NCBI GenBank assembly: GCA_036397475.1
Contig: DASWIV010000148.1
Coordinates: 1-33,174, forward strand
DNA from: DASWIV01 sp036397475
Lineage (GTDB): Bacteria > JAJVIF01 > JAPKYR01
Length of the DNA: 33,174 nucleotides
Reading direction: 5' to 3'
Below, piece after piece: positions 1-7,856 of the stretch. Every line of letters begins with the position of its first letter. Within the stretch, counting starts at the first letter, position 1. The notes below the pieces were generated by a model. The model made no database searches. It was not told where the DNA came from and saw only the letters and a list, made by a program, of their open reading frames with translations. The position numbers and the translations under genes are program-made.

Positions 1-1
1 A

Positions 2-793
2 ATTAAAACTCTTTTGCCATTACCAAAGGAAGAAACTATCTTCAACTACGATAGTTATGATATCGGTTACACTCCTGAAACAGATTCTACATACAGTTCT
101 TTTTGGATGAAATTGGATGAATCGAGTGATATTAATCATCCGCGAAATATATTGCGGCGCATAATTAGTCTTCTATCTTATAATGAATTTGAAGCAATAG
201 AAATTGCAGGTGAATCAGGCAATAAAAGTCAATACAAGATGAACATAGGAAAGTCAATTTACAAAGGCTATTCCCATTTGCGATTTAGCGATTATAAATT
301 TTCTACTTTGCAAATCAATCTTAATTCTATCCAAGCTACTGCTATTGCTATTTTTAGGAATGCACTTATTAATAACAGTCCCCCTCTTAAATTTGTGGAG
401 TATTCGAGAATTTTAATGCTTCAACTGCCAAGAAATAGTCAAGGTACACCTTTTATGCAATATATAAATAACGTTATAGAGCAAGTGTTAAATGGTGAGC
501 TTACACCATTCAAAGGATGGGCGCATTACCAAATTAAGGAACATGCCAAAATACATGAAAATATTGGAAGATACCTATGGGAAAGTTGCAGATCTGCTGC
601 CGCACACACAAGCCTAGACGGAGATTTTGCTAATCCTGATGATGTCGCAGATAATGGTAGATATTGGCATGCACTTGCAATCATGGAATGGCTAGCTTGT
701 TATTACATAGAAAATACACTGAACTTGCAAAGAAATCCGCAATGGCAAAAAATAGAATTGCCCCTAGAATATTACGAATCTCCGATTGCATAA
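2..793 (+). CDS. Partial HEPN-like protein (5' end outside the window)
   Basis: The frame is open from base 2 with no stop. The first possible start, a TTG at 14, is probably an internal Leu codon, so the N-terminus is missing. No clear homologue is recognised. The C-terminal third is helical and contains CRSAAAH, which fits the R-x4-H motif of HEPN-fold proteins, followed by NPDD and a helical segment rich in Trp and Tyr. That layout loosely recalls MauJ-like HEPN proteins, but the resemblance is weak. The gene is clearly more AT-rich than the genes after it, which suggests recent acquisition. It points toward the VOC gene 24 bp downstream but shares no obvious function with it. If the HEPN assignment holds, RNA cleavage or a defence role is possible, but nothing nearby (no MNT nucleotidyltransferase partner in view) confirms it. 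Confidence 0.55.
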   Translation: MKTLLPLPKEETIFNYDSYDIGYTPETDSTYSSFWMKLDESSDINHPRNILRRIISLLSYNEFEAIEIAGESGNKSQYKMNIGKSIYKGYSHLRFSDYKFSTLQINLNSIQATAIAIFRNALINNSPPLKFVEYSRILMLQLPRNSQGTPFMQYINNVIEQVLNGELTPFKGWAHYQIKEHAKIHENIGRYLWESCRSAAAHTSLDGDFANPDDVADNGRYWHALAIMEWLACYYIENTLNLQRNPQWQKIELPLEYYESPIA

Positions 794-817
794 GGTCATT
801 AAAATAGACTAACTATC

Positions 818-1192
818 ATGTTCTCCTCATCCACAACCCGACTCGTACTCCTCGTCAAAGACTTCCGGAAGTCCCTCCATTTTTACCGCGACCTTCTCAA
901 TCTCACCCCCTCTTACCCTCCCTCCGAAAACTGGGTCGAGTTCAAGATCGGCGACCTCCTCCTGTGCCTCCATGGACCGTGGGACGGCATGCCCTACAAT
1001 TTAAACGATTTCGCGCGATCCCCCGACGAACTCCTGTTCCGTGTAGATGACATACAAAAAGCGACGGACTTTTTAACCGCCGCCGGAATTGAAGTCTCCG
1101 AGCCGCATAATCCGTCGCCTGAAATTGTCGTTGTAGAAATCTCCGATCCCGACGGTCGCCGCATCGGAATCGAATCAATGGTTAAATCCTAG
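818..1192 (+). CDS. VOC-superfamily (glyoxalase/bleomycin-resistance-like) protein
   Basis: This 124-residue protein has the usual length of a single-domain vicinal-oxygen-chelate protein with paired beta-alpha-beta-beta-beta modules. The first module is seen in TRLVLLVKDFRKSLHFYRDLL followed by WVEFKIGDLLLCL. The second ends in VVEISDPDGRRIGIE, the typical closing strand with DPDG and a terminal Glu that is often a metal ligand. Family members include glyoxalase I, extradiol dioxygenases and fosfomycin- or bleomycin-resistance proteins. Nothing here identifies the substrate. No Shine-Dalgarno sequence precedes the ATG. The stop codon overlaps that of the convergent lipoprotein gene by four bases, so the two transcripts meet tail to tail. 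The fold is fairly certain; the activity is unknown. Confidence 0.85.
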   Translation: MFSSSTTRLVLLVKDFRKSLHFYRDLLNLTPSYPPSENWVEFKIGDLLLCLHGPWDGMPYNLNDFARSPDELLFRVDDIQKATDFLTAAGIEVSEPHNPSPEIVVVEISDPDGRRIGIESMVKS

Positions 1193-1788
1193 AGAATTTC
1201 AGTGCCGTCGATATCGATGGTCCACTCGAATTCCCCTTCGATCTCGGTACCATCGGGATATGTGTACCTGTAGCGCACAAACCTGGAAAAATCGCCCTTC
1301 ATTACCGGAACAGTCCCGGACTCATCGACAGACAATCCGAATGAATCGGTCGTGGTGATAAGGTACACATCGCCGTACGAAGTCTCTGTCGTGTTGGAAC
1401 CCCAGAAAATAGTGCCGTACTTATGGCTGTAGAATTGCCATCCCTGGACAGTCGCGCCTAAATACGGGTATGAATCGTAGGCGAATGTTACTTCAACCTT
1501 GGTCTTCGACGCATTGCAGTTGAAGATCTTGATGTTGATATCTCCATCGGAATTGAACTGGTAGTATCCACCTGGATAGGTAATTAAATTTTCGGTATCG
1601 AAATTTCTCTCGCAGTCCCATCCCGGATTCTCGAGGACATCGTTGGGTCCCATGGTCAGGAGCCGCTCGGGATTCGCCTGGATATCTTCCGGTGTGATTC
1701 CCGGGTCGGTCGGTGTGCCTGATGAACAGCTTACGCCTAAAATCAGTGCCAGTAGCAGGAACGGAAAGAAGTAGTTTCTCGGCTTCAT
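1189..1788 (-). CDS. Putative secreted lipoprotein of unknown function
   Basis: The protein has 199 residues. The N-terminus is a lipoprotein-type signal: MKPR, a hydrophobic stretch (FFPFLLLALILGVS), then Cys21 followed by SSGTPTDPG, a typical flexible linker after a lipidated cysteine. The mature part (from about residue 50) is rich in aromatic residues and beta strands, with phrases such as YQFNSDGDINIKIFNC and VEVTFAYDSYPYLGATV. It resembles a small beta-sandwich, but I recognise no named domain. Two further cysteines (CERNF and FNC) could form a disulfide. The 3' end overlaps the convergent VOC gene by four bases. The protein is probably anchored in a membrane facing the periplasm or the outside; its role is unknown. 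Confidence 0.7.
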   Translation of the reverse strand: MKPRNYFFPFLLLALILGVSCSSGTPTDPGITPEDIQANPERLLTMGPNDVLENPGWDCERNFDTENLITYPGGYYQFNSDGDINIKIFNCNASKTKVEVTFAYDSYPYLGATVQGWQFYSHKYGTIFWGSNTTETSYGDVYLITTTDSFGLSVDESGTVPVMKGDFSRFVRYRYTYPDGTEIEGEFEWTIDIDGTEIL

Positions 1789-1892
1789 GTGTGTTGCCTC
1801 CTGTGTTGTATATGTGGAATTACCCGAAAATTGTATTAAATGAATGACAATTCGTCAACCGTAATAATGAATCCGATCTTCCCGAAAGCTGA

Positions 1893-1925
1893 CTAAAGAA
1901 AAAATCCCGCACTCGACATGCGGGA
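1893..1925 (-). terminator. Intrinsic terminator for the small membrane-protein gene
   Basis: Read on the minus strand, CCCGCA and TGCGGG form a 6-bp GC-rich stem around a 7-base loop. It is followed directly by A and a run of seven T. It lies 27 bp past the stop of the 54-residue membrane-protein gene. Confidence 0.85.
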
Positions 1926-1950
1926 ACCATGTGTTTCATTACAGAAAACT

Positions 1951-2115
1951 TTAATCCGGGACTCTTTCAAACCACGACGAAAAGTCCGTACAAACCTGGT
2001 CGTCGAACATTACTAATCCGGCTTCCCGCTTCCTGAACATCTCGATGGCTACCTCCACCAGGCCGGCACCAGTAACTGTGAGAATTGCGATACCGATAAT
2101 GTAAATTAACAACAT
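1951..2115 (-). CDS. Small single-pass membrane protein (54 aa)
   Basis: The protein starts MLLIYIIGIAILTVTGAGLV, a strong membrane segment. It continues with a basic stop-transfer stretch (MFRKREAG) and a short acidic soluble tail containing one Cys and the end FERVPD. I chose this start because GGAGG lies six bases before this ATG. A longer version starting MHGGKG would place the Shine-Dalgarno sequence inside the coding region. A good intrinsic terminator follows the stop, so this is a complete, independent small gene and not a shadow. The predicted topology is N-terminus out or in the membrane with a cytoplasmic tail. No family is recognised. It could be a small regulatory or stress membrane protein, but that is only inference. 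Confidence 0.7.
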   Translation of the reverse strand: MLLIYIIGIAILTVTGAGLVEVAIEMFRKREAGLVMFDDQVCTDFSSWFERVPD

Positions 2116-2237
2116 TCCTTTACCTCCGTGCATTAAGAGACGTCATTACTCATCAAGAGACCGGGTAAACTTCACTCCCAGCCCTTAAATCAGACACGCC
2201 AAATCCTGTAAAGTTTAGAAATAATGGGAAAACGTCA

Positions 2238-2645
2238 TTAAAAACCTGCCCAGTTCCTCTTGACCTTCTTCTTCTTCACATGCTCAGGCAGGTCGAGATA
2301 GATGCCTTTCTGAATATTATCCGGACGCATCGCCTTTTTTTCCACGATATCGTAGCTGTCCTCGACCAGGTGCACCAGGTTGTGGTGTTCCCTTGTCATG
2401 AGGACCAGGTTTCCAGGCGTTTCATCGTTCATTTTCCTGCTGCGATGATGAACTACCATCCCGTTATACTCGTAACCGTCCACAAACAGCGCTATTCCAT
2501 GAACCTGCACATAATGATGCCCGTCCCATACCACTACACTGGATTTTTTGCCCTTTGTGAAAAATCGGAGAAATCTCGACATGATGATGTCGGTCACTTC
2601 CCCTAAATCGGAGAACCATGCAATTATATTTCTAAGTACAATCAT
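2238..2645 (-). CDS. HNH-nuclease-like protein
   Basis: The 135-residue protein contains VVHHRSRKMNDETPGNLVLM followed by TREHHNLVH (residues about 64-92). This fits the HNH fold: a His-His pair, Asn in GNL, then His-His and a final His four residues later. The paired Cys-x2-Cys zinc ligands of many HNH proteins are absent, which is common in smaller HNH variants. Residues 35-62 form beta strands (VVVWDGHHYVQVHGIALFVD), and the C-terminus is very basic (EHVKKKKVKRNW). The protein may cut DNA, but it could equally be a non-catalytic member. The start is uncertain because no good ribosome binding site precedes either the ATG at 2645 or the in-frame one at 2582. It stands alone on its strand, with no methylase or phage gene beside it. 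Confidence 0.6.
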   Translation of the reverse strand: MIVLRNIIAWFSDLGEVTDIIMSRFLRFFTKGKKSSVVVWDGHHYVQVHGIALFVDGYEYNGMVVHHRSRKMNDETPGNLVLMTREHHNLVHLVEDSYDIVEKKAMRPDNIQKGIYLDLPEHVKKKKVKRNWAGF

Positions 2646-2799
2646 CGGGACGTGTCGGGAGTCAAGCCAAAAGGTTCAATCGGGAGTTATATTTAATTAT
2701 AACATCAAGTATACGACCGGAAAATGGCTCAATTCCTTTTAATGCCTGCTTTTCTTCGAGTTCCATCAGGATTAATGGGTTAACCTGCATTATTTACAC

Positions 2800-2827
2800 T
2801 TGACAATGCAAAAGCCCGCGCTAATCT
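2800..2827 (+). promoter_or_regulatory. Candidate sigma70-type promoter
   Basis: A perfect -35 box TTGACA (2800-2805) is followed after 16 bases by the weak -10 match TAATCT (2822-2827). It lies about 35 bp before the lipoprotein start at 2864. The -10 element is poor, so this is tentative. Confidence 0.4.
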
Positions 2828-2863
2828 GTTACCCGTACAATTCTTTATAAAAAGGAAATGAAG

Positions 2864-3508
2864 ATGAAAGCAGTGAAATTCTTAGTCTATACCATGTTCG
2901 TTGCGCTGATCGTTGGGTCCTTCGCATGCGATAACAAGGAGCCCGGCGAAGATCCCGCGCATACGCAACAAGGCGTCACGGAAACTGATTCGGACACCGG
3001 AATGTCCGATGCCGATTCCATTACAGGCGAAACCCCGGTAGAGTCTCCTGGCGGCGACGAAACGGTCTCAACCGTTAAAACGGAAGACAACACAACCACA
3101 GTCACAATAGAGGATGAATCCGGCAATACGGTAGTCCAGAACAGCGACGGCGGTTCAACGATGGCGCCTGACGGCGGGCAGAAAATCTATACTTCCCCTG
3201 GAAAACTTCCCGAGGGCTGGCCCGAAGATATTCCAATAATTGAAGGACTTGAAATATTAAACGGTACAGCGATAACAATTGATGAAACCACAAGATTGAT
3301 AGTCGAGATCCAGGCGGACGGCATGGCTCTTCAGGATATCCTTGATTCTTACCTTGCACTTTCAGGATGGGAGCGGGATATGGATCAGCCCTATACCAGC
3401 ACGAGTGACAATCTTAATATCCAGCTGATAAATGGCGACAGGAAGCTCACCATTTCAGGAGTATGGGACGGCACGTCTTCAAGGGTTACATTCATCCATG
3501 AGGGATGA
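2864..3508 (+). CDS. Putative lipoprotein with acidic linker
   Basis: The signal peptide MKAVKFLVYTMFVALIVGSF is followed by AC, giving a lipobox GSFAC. Next comes a long low-complexity region rich in Asp, Glu, Thr, Ser and Gly (about residues 22-105), probably an extended tether. A folded C-terminal domain begins at LPEGWPEDIPIIEGLEI and runs to the end. The pattern of a Trp-Pro-Glu-Asp-(I/V)-Pro entry and a QDILDSYLALSGW segment recurs in small lipoproteins of several phyla, but no function is known to me. I chose the second ATG because AAGGAA lies 7 bases before it; the first ATG at 2858 is almost on top of the Shine-Dalgarno. The gene ends 4 bp from the end of the convergent lpxB. Confidence 0.72.
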   Translation: MKAVKFLVYTMFVALIVGSFACDNKEPGEDPAHTQQGVTETDSDTGMSDADSITGETPVESPGGDETVSTVKTEDNTTTVTIEDESGNTVVQNSDGGSTMAPDGGQKIYTSPGKLPEGWPEDIPIIEGLEILNGTAITIDETTRLIVEIQADGMALQDILDSYLALSGWERDMDQPYTSTSDNLNIQLINGDRKLTISGVWDGTSSRVTFIHEG

Positions 3509-3512
3509 CCGA

Positions 3513-4826
3513 TTATTCTTTCTCGATCAGATCGATAAGTAATTTCGCGGACTCACCTGGAGGATCGTCCTTTATGGTGAGTCTTCTTATATCCGCGAGT
3601 TCCTGCCTCATATGTCCCGCGACCGCGGGATCATCAAGAAGCTCGGTGCATGCGACGTAAAGGTTCGGAAGATTAAAATTCGACTGGATTAATTCCTTCA
3701 CAACTTCCCGTCCTGCCAGCAGGTTTGGAAATGCGTAGAACGGGAGATCCTGGAAGAATTTTCTGCCGATCTTTTCCATCCATTCGCTGGTGATCTTGTA
3801 AAAAGTTACTGCCGGGACAGCCATCAGGAGCGCCAGCTGCACACTGGTCCCCGACTTCACTATCATCAGGTCGGCTTCGTTCATGAGATCGTAGCAATCA
3901 TCGGGCACAAAGAATATTCTGGATGAAACACTGCCAAAGCCTTCCCTGATAACCGACTCGAGCTTTGGCGACGGCACCGGGCAGAAGAACCACAGGTCCG
4001 GATACCTCTTATCCAGGCGCTCTACCGTCTCTCTCAGAACGGGAATATGATATTTCAGTTCGTGGAGCCGGCTTCCGGGAGCGATGCAGATCAGGCGTTT
4101 GCCATCGATCTCGGACGAGTACTTTTCAAGGTATTTCCGCTTTTCAACATATTCCTTGATAATAGGCATCAACGGATGCCCGATATACCTGAAATTCACT
4201 CCCGCATTTTCATAGTGGTTGAGGTTGAACGGATAAGCGACAAGGCAGAGGTCGCACAATTCTGACATGGCGTCGAACCTGTCCCTCGCCGATTTTTTCA
4301 TTCCGGGTATTTTGCGAGCGGTATCGACTGCAGCGTTGATGGCTTTCCTTTCGGCGGTCTTTTTATCCCCGGTCCACCATAGTACAGGTGAAATATAATA
4401 AGCCGTCTTCTGCCTCGCCCCGTCCGGATGAGTCCTGACATCCTTCAAAAGCGACATATTGAACGACCGGTAATCGACCGTTATCACCAGGTCCGGTTTC
4501 TCGATGAAAATCCTCTTCTTCATTCGCTTTTTTGCCGCCAGAAGCTGCGGAAGAATTTTGATTCCCTCAAATATCCCCATTGCGCCCCAGTATGTGGTGT
4601 CTTCCCATATCTCCGCGCCCGCGTCCTTGAGGTGCGACGCGCCCGCTGCAGCGAATCTCAATGGTGGAGCATCGGGATGCCGGTTTCTCCATTCTTCCTG
4701 CAGCCTAGGGAGCAGATGCGACGCGTGCATGTCCCCGGACAGGTCGCCGGTTGAAAAAAGAATCAGGGGAGATTTTCCGGTTGATGATTGTTCTGGCTGG
4801 CTATGGTCGGAAGCTGGCAGTGGCAT
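3513..4826 (-). CDS. lpxB: Lipid-A-disaccharide synthase (divergent)
   Basis: LpxB joins UDP-2,3-diacyl-glucosamine to lipid X to form the lipid A disaccharide at the inner face of the cytoplasmic membrane. The family layout is visible: an N-terminal FSTGDLSGDMHAS (usual GEASGD), MGIFEGIKILPQL, KPDLVITVDYRSFN, YYISPVLWW, YIGHPL (about residue 214), IAPGSRLHEL (248-257), and a C-terminal PNLLAGREVVKELIQ (367-381). The length (437) is above the usual 380 because of an N-terminal extension and an insertion near residues 158-190. It is divergent: in KSGTSVQLALL (about 324-334) the Glu that usually follows the GTxT motif is replaced by Leu. The position after lpxA and the Gfo/Idh gene supports the call. 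The start is uncertain because no ribosome binding site is seen. Confidence 0.88.
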   Translation of the reverse strand: MPLPASDHSQPEQSSTGKSPLILFSTGDLSGDMHASHLLPRLQEEWRNRHPDAPPLRFAAAGASHLKDAGAEIWEDTTYWGAMGIFEGIKILPQLLAAKKRMKKRIFIEKPDLVITVDYRSFNMSLLKDVRTHPDGARQKTAYYISPVLWWTGDKKTAERKAINAAVDTARKIPGMKKSARDRFDAMSELCDLCLVAYPFNLNHYENAGVNFRYIGHPLMPIIKEYVEKRKYLEKYSSEIDGKRLICIAPGSRLHELKYHIPVLRETVERLDKRYPDLWFFCPVPSPKLESVIREGFGSVSSRIFFVPDDCYDLMNEADLMIVKSGTSVQLALLMAVPAVTFYKITSEWMEKIGRKFFQDLPFYAFPNLLAGREVVKELIQSNFNLPNLYVACTELLDDPAVAGHMRQELADIRRLTIKDDPPGESAKLLIDLIEKE

Positions 4827-4889
4827 TATTCGGGATATGAAATTTTTTTGACGCTTCTGACCATCAGTGCGGCCGCGATGCTGTTTCAG

Positions 4890-5876
4890 CTAAATATCCT
4901 TGCCCTTGGCAAGCATTTCCGGACGAAAATCGAGTGCTCCTTCGCCCTTGATCTTGATTGGAAGATGGACCTGGCTGGACGTTACCGCAGCGAGTGCCAC
5001 TCCGAGTGCGTGGACGGAAGCGTCGCCGCCTATGTGTGGCTCTTTTCCATTGTTTATGCAGCTGTAAAATTCAACGATCTCTTCTTTAAGCGGTTCCGCT
5101 CTCTTGACCGGTATTTCATACGCGGCGTTATCGTCATAGACGATCAGGCTCTGGTCTATGAAATCAATCAACACGAATCCGGCTTCAAACGTCGCGAATA
5201 ATTTCCGCGCCTTGATGTTGGAGAGCCATGATGTCTCGATATGTCCCGAGCCACCGGACTCAAATGAGAGTGAAATAGATGCGGTGTCTTCGTAGTGATG
5301 GATGGTGCTGGATGCAGTACAGTAAACTTCCCTTATCTTCTCGCCCGAAACATACGACATGATGTCGATATCATGGCAGCCTAGGTCGATGATTATGCCG
5401 GTATCGACAATTCTCTTCGGGTACGGCGCGACACGCAGTGTGCTGATCGAAACAAGATTCCCGAGCCGTCCGGTCCCGATAAGCTTGATAAGTTCTCCGA
5501 TGGCGGGATTGAATCTCTCGATATGCCCGACCATAAGTGTCACTCCGGCATTGTTAGCGCTGCGGATGATGTCCTGGGCGTGCTCGACAGTGTCGGCTAT
5601 CGGTTTCTCGATCAGTAAATGGATACCCTGATCGATCACAGTCGACGCGATCTCGTGGTGGATGAAGGTAGGCACCACGACATGAACGGCGTCCAGTCCC
5701 TGTGAGAATAATTCACCGGGTTTGTAGAAAGGTATGGAATTGAAACTGGACGCGACCTCGTCGGCAGTTTGCCGATTTGTATCGCAAACGCCAACCAGGT
5801 CGATCCCGGGCATCTCATTGAGAACCCTCGCGTGGTTCCTGCCCATTACCCCTACACCTATCACACCAACTCTCAT
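4890..5876 (-). CDS. Gfo/Idh/MocA-family dehydrogenase, candidate UDP-GlcNAc 3-dehydrogenase
   Basis: The 328-residue protein has an N-terminal Rossmann fold (MRVGVIGVGVMGRNHARVL), the family's EKPIA motif (about residues 90-96), and a C-terminal beta-sheet domain. GHIERFNPAIGEL and the DLGCHDIDIM segment with its conserved His match the subgroup found beside lipid A genes. In Acidithiobacillus ferrooxidans, GnnA of this family oxidises the 3-OH of UDP-GlcNAc, and GnnB then aminates it to give UDP-GlcNAc3N for amide-linked lipid A. The gnn genes there sit between lpxA and lpxB, as this gene does. No GnnB aminotransferase is in the window, so the function is inferred. AAGGA precedes the ATG by nine bases. 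A 92-bp gap with an inverted repeat (GCTGCC/GGCAGC at 5895-5900 and 5924-5929) separates it from lpxA. Confidence 0.82.
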   Translation of the reverse strand: MRVGVIGVGVMGRNHARVLNEMPGIDLVGVCDTNRQTADEVASSFNSIPFYKPGELFSQGLDAVHVVVPTFIHHEIASTVIDQGIHLLIEKPIADTVEHAQDIIRSANNAGVTLMVGHIERFNPAIGELIKLIGTGRLGNLVSISTLRVAPYPKRIVDTGIIIDLGCHDIDIMSYVSGEKIREVYCTASSTIHHYEDTASISLSFESGGSGHIETSWLSNIKARKLFATFEAGFVLIDFIDQSLIVYDDNAAYEIPVKRAEPLKEEIVEFYSCINNGKEPHIGGDASVHALGVALAAVTSSQVHLPIKIKGEGALDFRPEMLAKGKDI

Positions 5877-5968
5877 GACAAATGTCCTTTTCAGCTGCCG
5901 GATTCTTCTATTATTAACATCAGGCAGCCGCGTGATTTATTCCCATCCCAATGGGATTTAATACATTT

Positions 5969-6811
5969 TTATACTTCGACAGCATTGCTGTCGCTTTCAT
6001 CCTTTTCCTCTTCTCCCCTTAAAAGAAAGCCCTTTACTCCGGTTGAAACTCCACGTTTGCTTGTTTTGAAAAATTCGATTATGTGCTCAATCTCCGGGGT
6101 CCTGTCCAGGTCCCTTTCGATCTTGCTCAAGCCGTCATGGAAATTTATCCCCGATCGATAGAGTATTCTGTACGCCTGCCGAATAAGCTGACGTGTCTCG
6201 ATTGGTATGCCCGCGCGCTTTAATCCGATCGTGTTCAGGCCATGTACCTTCGCGGGCGGCGATCCGGCGGTGAGCATGTACGGCGGCGCGTCCTTACGCA
6301 TACCCGCGAATCCACCCACCATCGCATAGGTGCCAACCCTTAAAAACTGGTGAAGTCCGGCTCCGCCACCGAGTGTCGCGTAATCCTCGATCGTGCAATG
6401 GCCACCCATCGCCACTCCGCTTGCCATCACGACATGGTTGCCAACCCTGCAGTCATGCGCAATATGCGTGTAACTCATCAGGAAAACTCTCGATCCTATA
6501 ATTGTCGCGCCCGACGCTTTCGTCCCACGGTTGATTGTGCAGTATTCCCGGATAACCGACTCTTCTCCGACTTCGCAGATTGTCTCCGCGCCATCGTACT
6601 TGTAATCCTGCGGCTCGGTCCCGATAATTGCACCGGGAAAAATTCTCGCTCCCTTTTTAATAGTCGTATTTGGCCCAATAATTACATTCGGGCCAAGCTC
6701 CACACCTGACTCAATCGAAGCATTTCGACCAATTACTACACCTGGTCCTATTTCAGCATCATCGGCTATCTTCGCCGTGGAATCGATCTCTGTCCGGGGA
6801 TGAATTGCCAT
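5969..6811 (-). CDS. lpxA: UDP-(GlcNAc or GlcNAc3N) O/N-acyltransferase LpxA
   Basis: LpxA transfers a 3-hydroxyacyl chain from ACP to the 3-position of UDP-GlcNAc (or UDP-GlcNAc3N), the first step of lipid A synthesis in the cytoplasm. The protein is a left-handed beta helix of hexapeptide repeats (residues about 5-175), followed by the helical C-terminal domain (LKRAGIPIETRQLIRQAYRILYRS). The catalytic His lies in HIAHDC (His119, equivalent to E. coli His125). The stretch MVGGFAGMRKDAPPYMLTAG corresponds to the acyl- and nucleotide-binding region. After it, SPPAKVHGLN replaces the GNHATPFGVN of E. coli, so donor or acceptor preference may differ. Its length (280) is slightly above the usual 262 because of an acidic tail. 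It starts 4 bp after lpxD, so the two are translationally coupled. Confidence 0.95.
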   Translation of the reverse strand: MAIHPRTEIDSTAKIADDAEIGPGVVIGRNASIESGVELGPNVIIGPNTTIKKGARIFPGAIIGTEPQDYKYDGAETICEVGEESVIREYCTINRGTKASGATIIGSRVFLMSYTHIAHDCRVGNHVVMASGVAMGGHCTIEDYATLGGGAGLHQFLRVGTYAMVGGFAGMRKDAPPYMLTAGSPPAKVHGLNTIGLKRAGIPIETRQLIRQAYRILYRSGINFHDGLSKIERDLDRTPEIEHIIEFFKTSKRGVSTGVKGFLLRGEEEKDESDSNAVEV

Positions 6812-6815
6812 CTTT

Positions 6816-7856
6816 TTATTTCTTCTCCCCCATTTTTCTGATTTGCTCTTCCAGTTCCTCGACTTTTTTTATCAACTCCGGAAGCCTGTTAGTCGCTGCC
6901 AGCAACTGGAGCGATTTCTTGTGGTCCCGTGCGGGATACCCGGACACCCTTGTTCCAGCCGCCACATGCCTGGTAACCCCCGCCTGTCCACCAACCATGC
7001 TTCCTTCGCCTATTTTTATTCCGTTCTGAAAGCCGGCCTGTCCGGCGATCACTACATTGGCTTCCACCATCACCCGTCCGCTCAGTCCTGCCTGCGCCGC
7101 GATCCTCGTGTGCTTCCCGATGCGGACGTTATGAGCGACCTGCACAAGATTGTCTATTTTTACATCGTCCTCGATGATCGTGGAATCCAGTGTCGCCCTG
7201 TCCACACTGCAGTTGGACCCGATCTCCACATCGTTGCCGATCACGACATTCCCGATCTGAGGGACCTTGTAATTTCTTTCATCCGTCGGCGTGTATCCGA
7301 ATCCGTCGCTCCCGATTACAGTTCCCGGGTGAATGATGCACCTGTTCCCGATAACGCAGTCATGTAGAACAGTTACGTTCGGAGACACCACGGTGTTATC
7401 ACCGATGCTCACATTTTTTCCGATATACGATCCGGCACCGACTCTTGTTCCGGCACCGATCCTGGCGTTTGCCTCTATCACCGCGAAAGGCCCTATGAGC
7501 GCCGTGTTATCGATCTCAGCCGTTTCATGGATCGAAGTATCGTGGTGAATTCCGGATTCTTCTTCCGTCTCCGCGTACATCCTCTGCAGAATTCTTGTGA
7601 ACGCAAGCCTCGGATTCTTATGCACAAGGAATGGAATGCTCAGAAACTCTACAGGCTTTTCAACTATCAAAGCCGCCGGCTGGTTCAATTCATCGGGGAA
7701 AGTCTCCGGCGACGGATCAAGCGCAAGCGCGATATATCCCGGCTTCGGAAAATCATACGAGCAAACACCGCTGATCGTGACATCCGCGTTCCCGCGTACT
7801 TCGCCTTCAGCGATATCCGCTAATTCCGACAGTTTGTATGTCCTGGTCTCAGTCAT
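6816..7856 (-). CDS. lpxD: UDP-3-O-acylglucosamine N-acyltransferase LpxD
   Basis: LpxD adds the second 3-hydroxyacyl chain, to the 2-amino group, in lipid A synthesis. With the start chosen here the protein has 346 residues, close to the usual 341. It has an N-terminal uridine-binding domain (residues 1-100, TYKLSELADIAEGEVRGNAD), a long hexapeptide-repeat beta helix (about 105-320), and a C-terminal helix (ELIKKVEELEEQIRKMGEKK). The catalytic His is in QVAHNVRIG (His242, E. coli His239), and GSDGFGYTP is also conserved. I chose the ATG at 7856 because everything upstream in frame (43 residues rich in Arg) overlaps the preceding gene and has no family similarity. The start overlaps the stop of that gene by eight bases. 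No fabZ or lpxC lies between lpxD and lpxA, unlike in many genomes. Confidence 0.95.
   Translation of the reverse strand: MTETRTYKLSELADIAEGEVRGNADVTISGVCSYDFPKPGYIALALDPSPETFPDELNQPAALIVEKPVEFLSIPFLVHKNPRLAFTRILQRMYAETEEESGIHHDTSIHETAEIDNTALIGPFAVIEANARIGAGTRVGAGSYIGKNVSIGDNTVVSPNVTVLHDCVIGNRCIIHPGTVIGSDGFGYTPTDERNYKVPQIGNVVIGNDVEIGSNCSVDRATLDSTIIEDDVKIDNLVQVAHNVRIGKHTRIAAQAGLSGRVMVEANVVIAGQAGFQNGIKIGEGSMVGGQAGVTRHVAAGTRVSGYPARDHKKSLQLLAATNRLPELIKKVEELEEQIRKMGEKK

Noticed and set aside
5877..5968. Intrinsic terminator between lpxA and the dehydrogenase
   Set aside because: An inverted repeat (GCTGCC/GGCAGC) is present but has a long loop and no T-run on the transcribed strand. It may only affect mRNA stability or translation.
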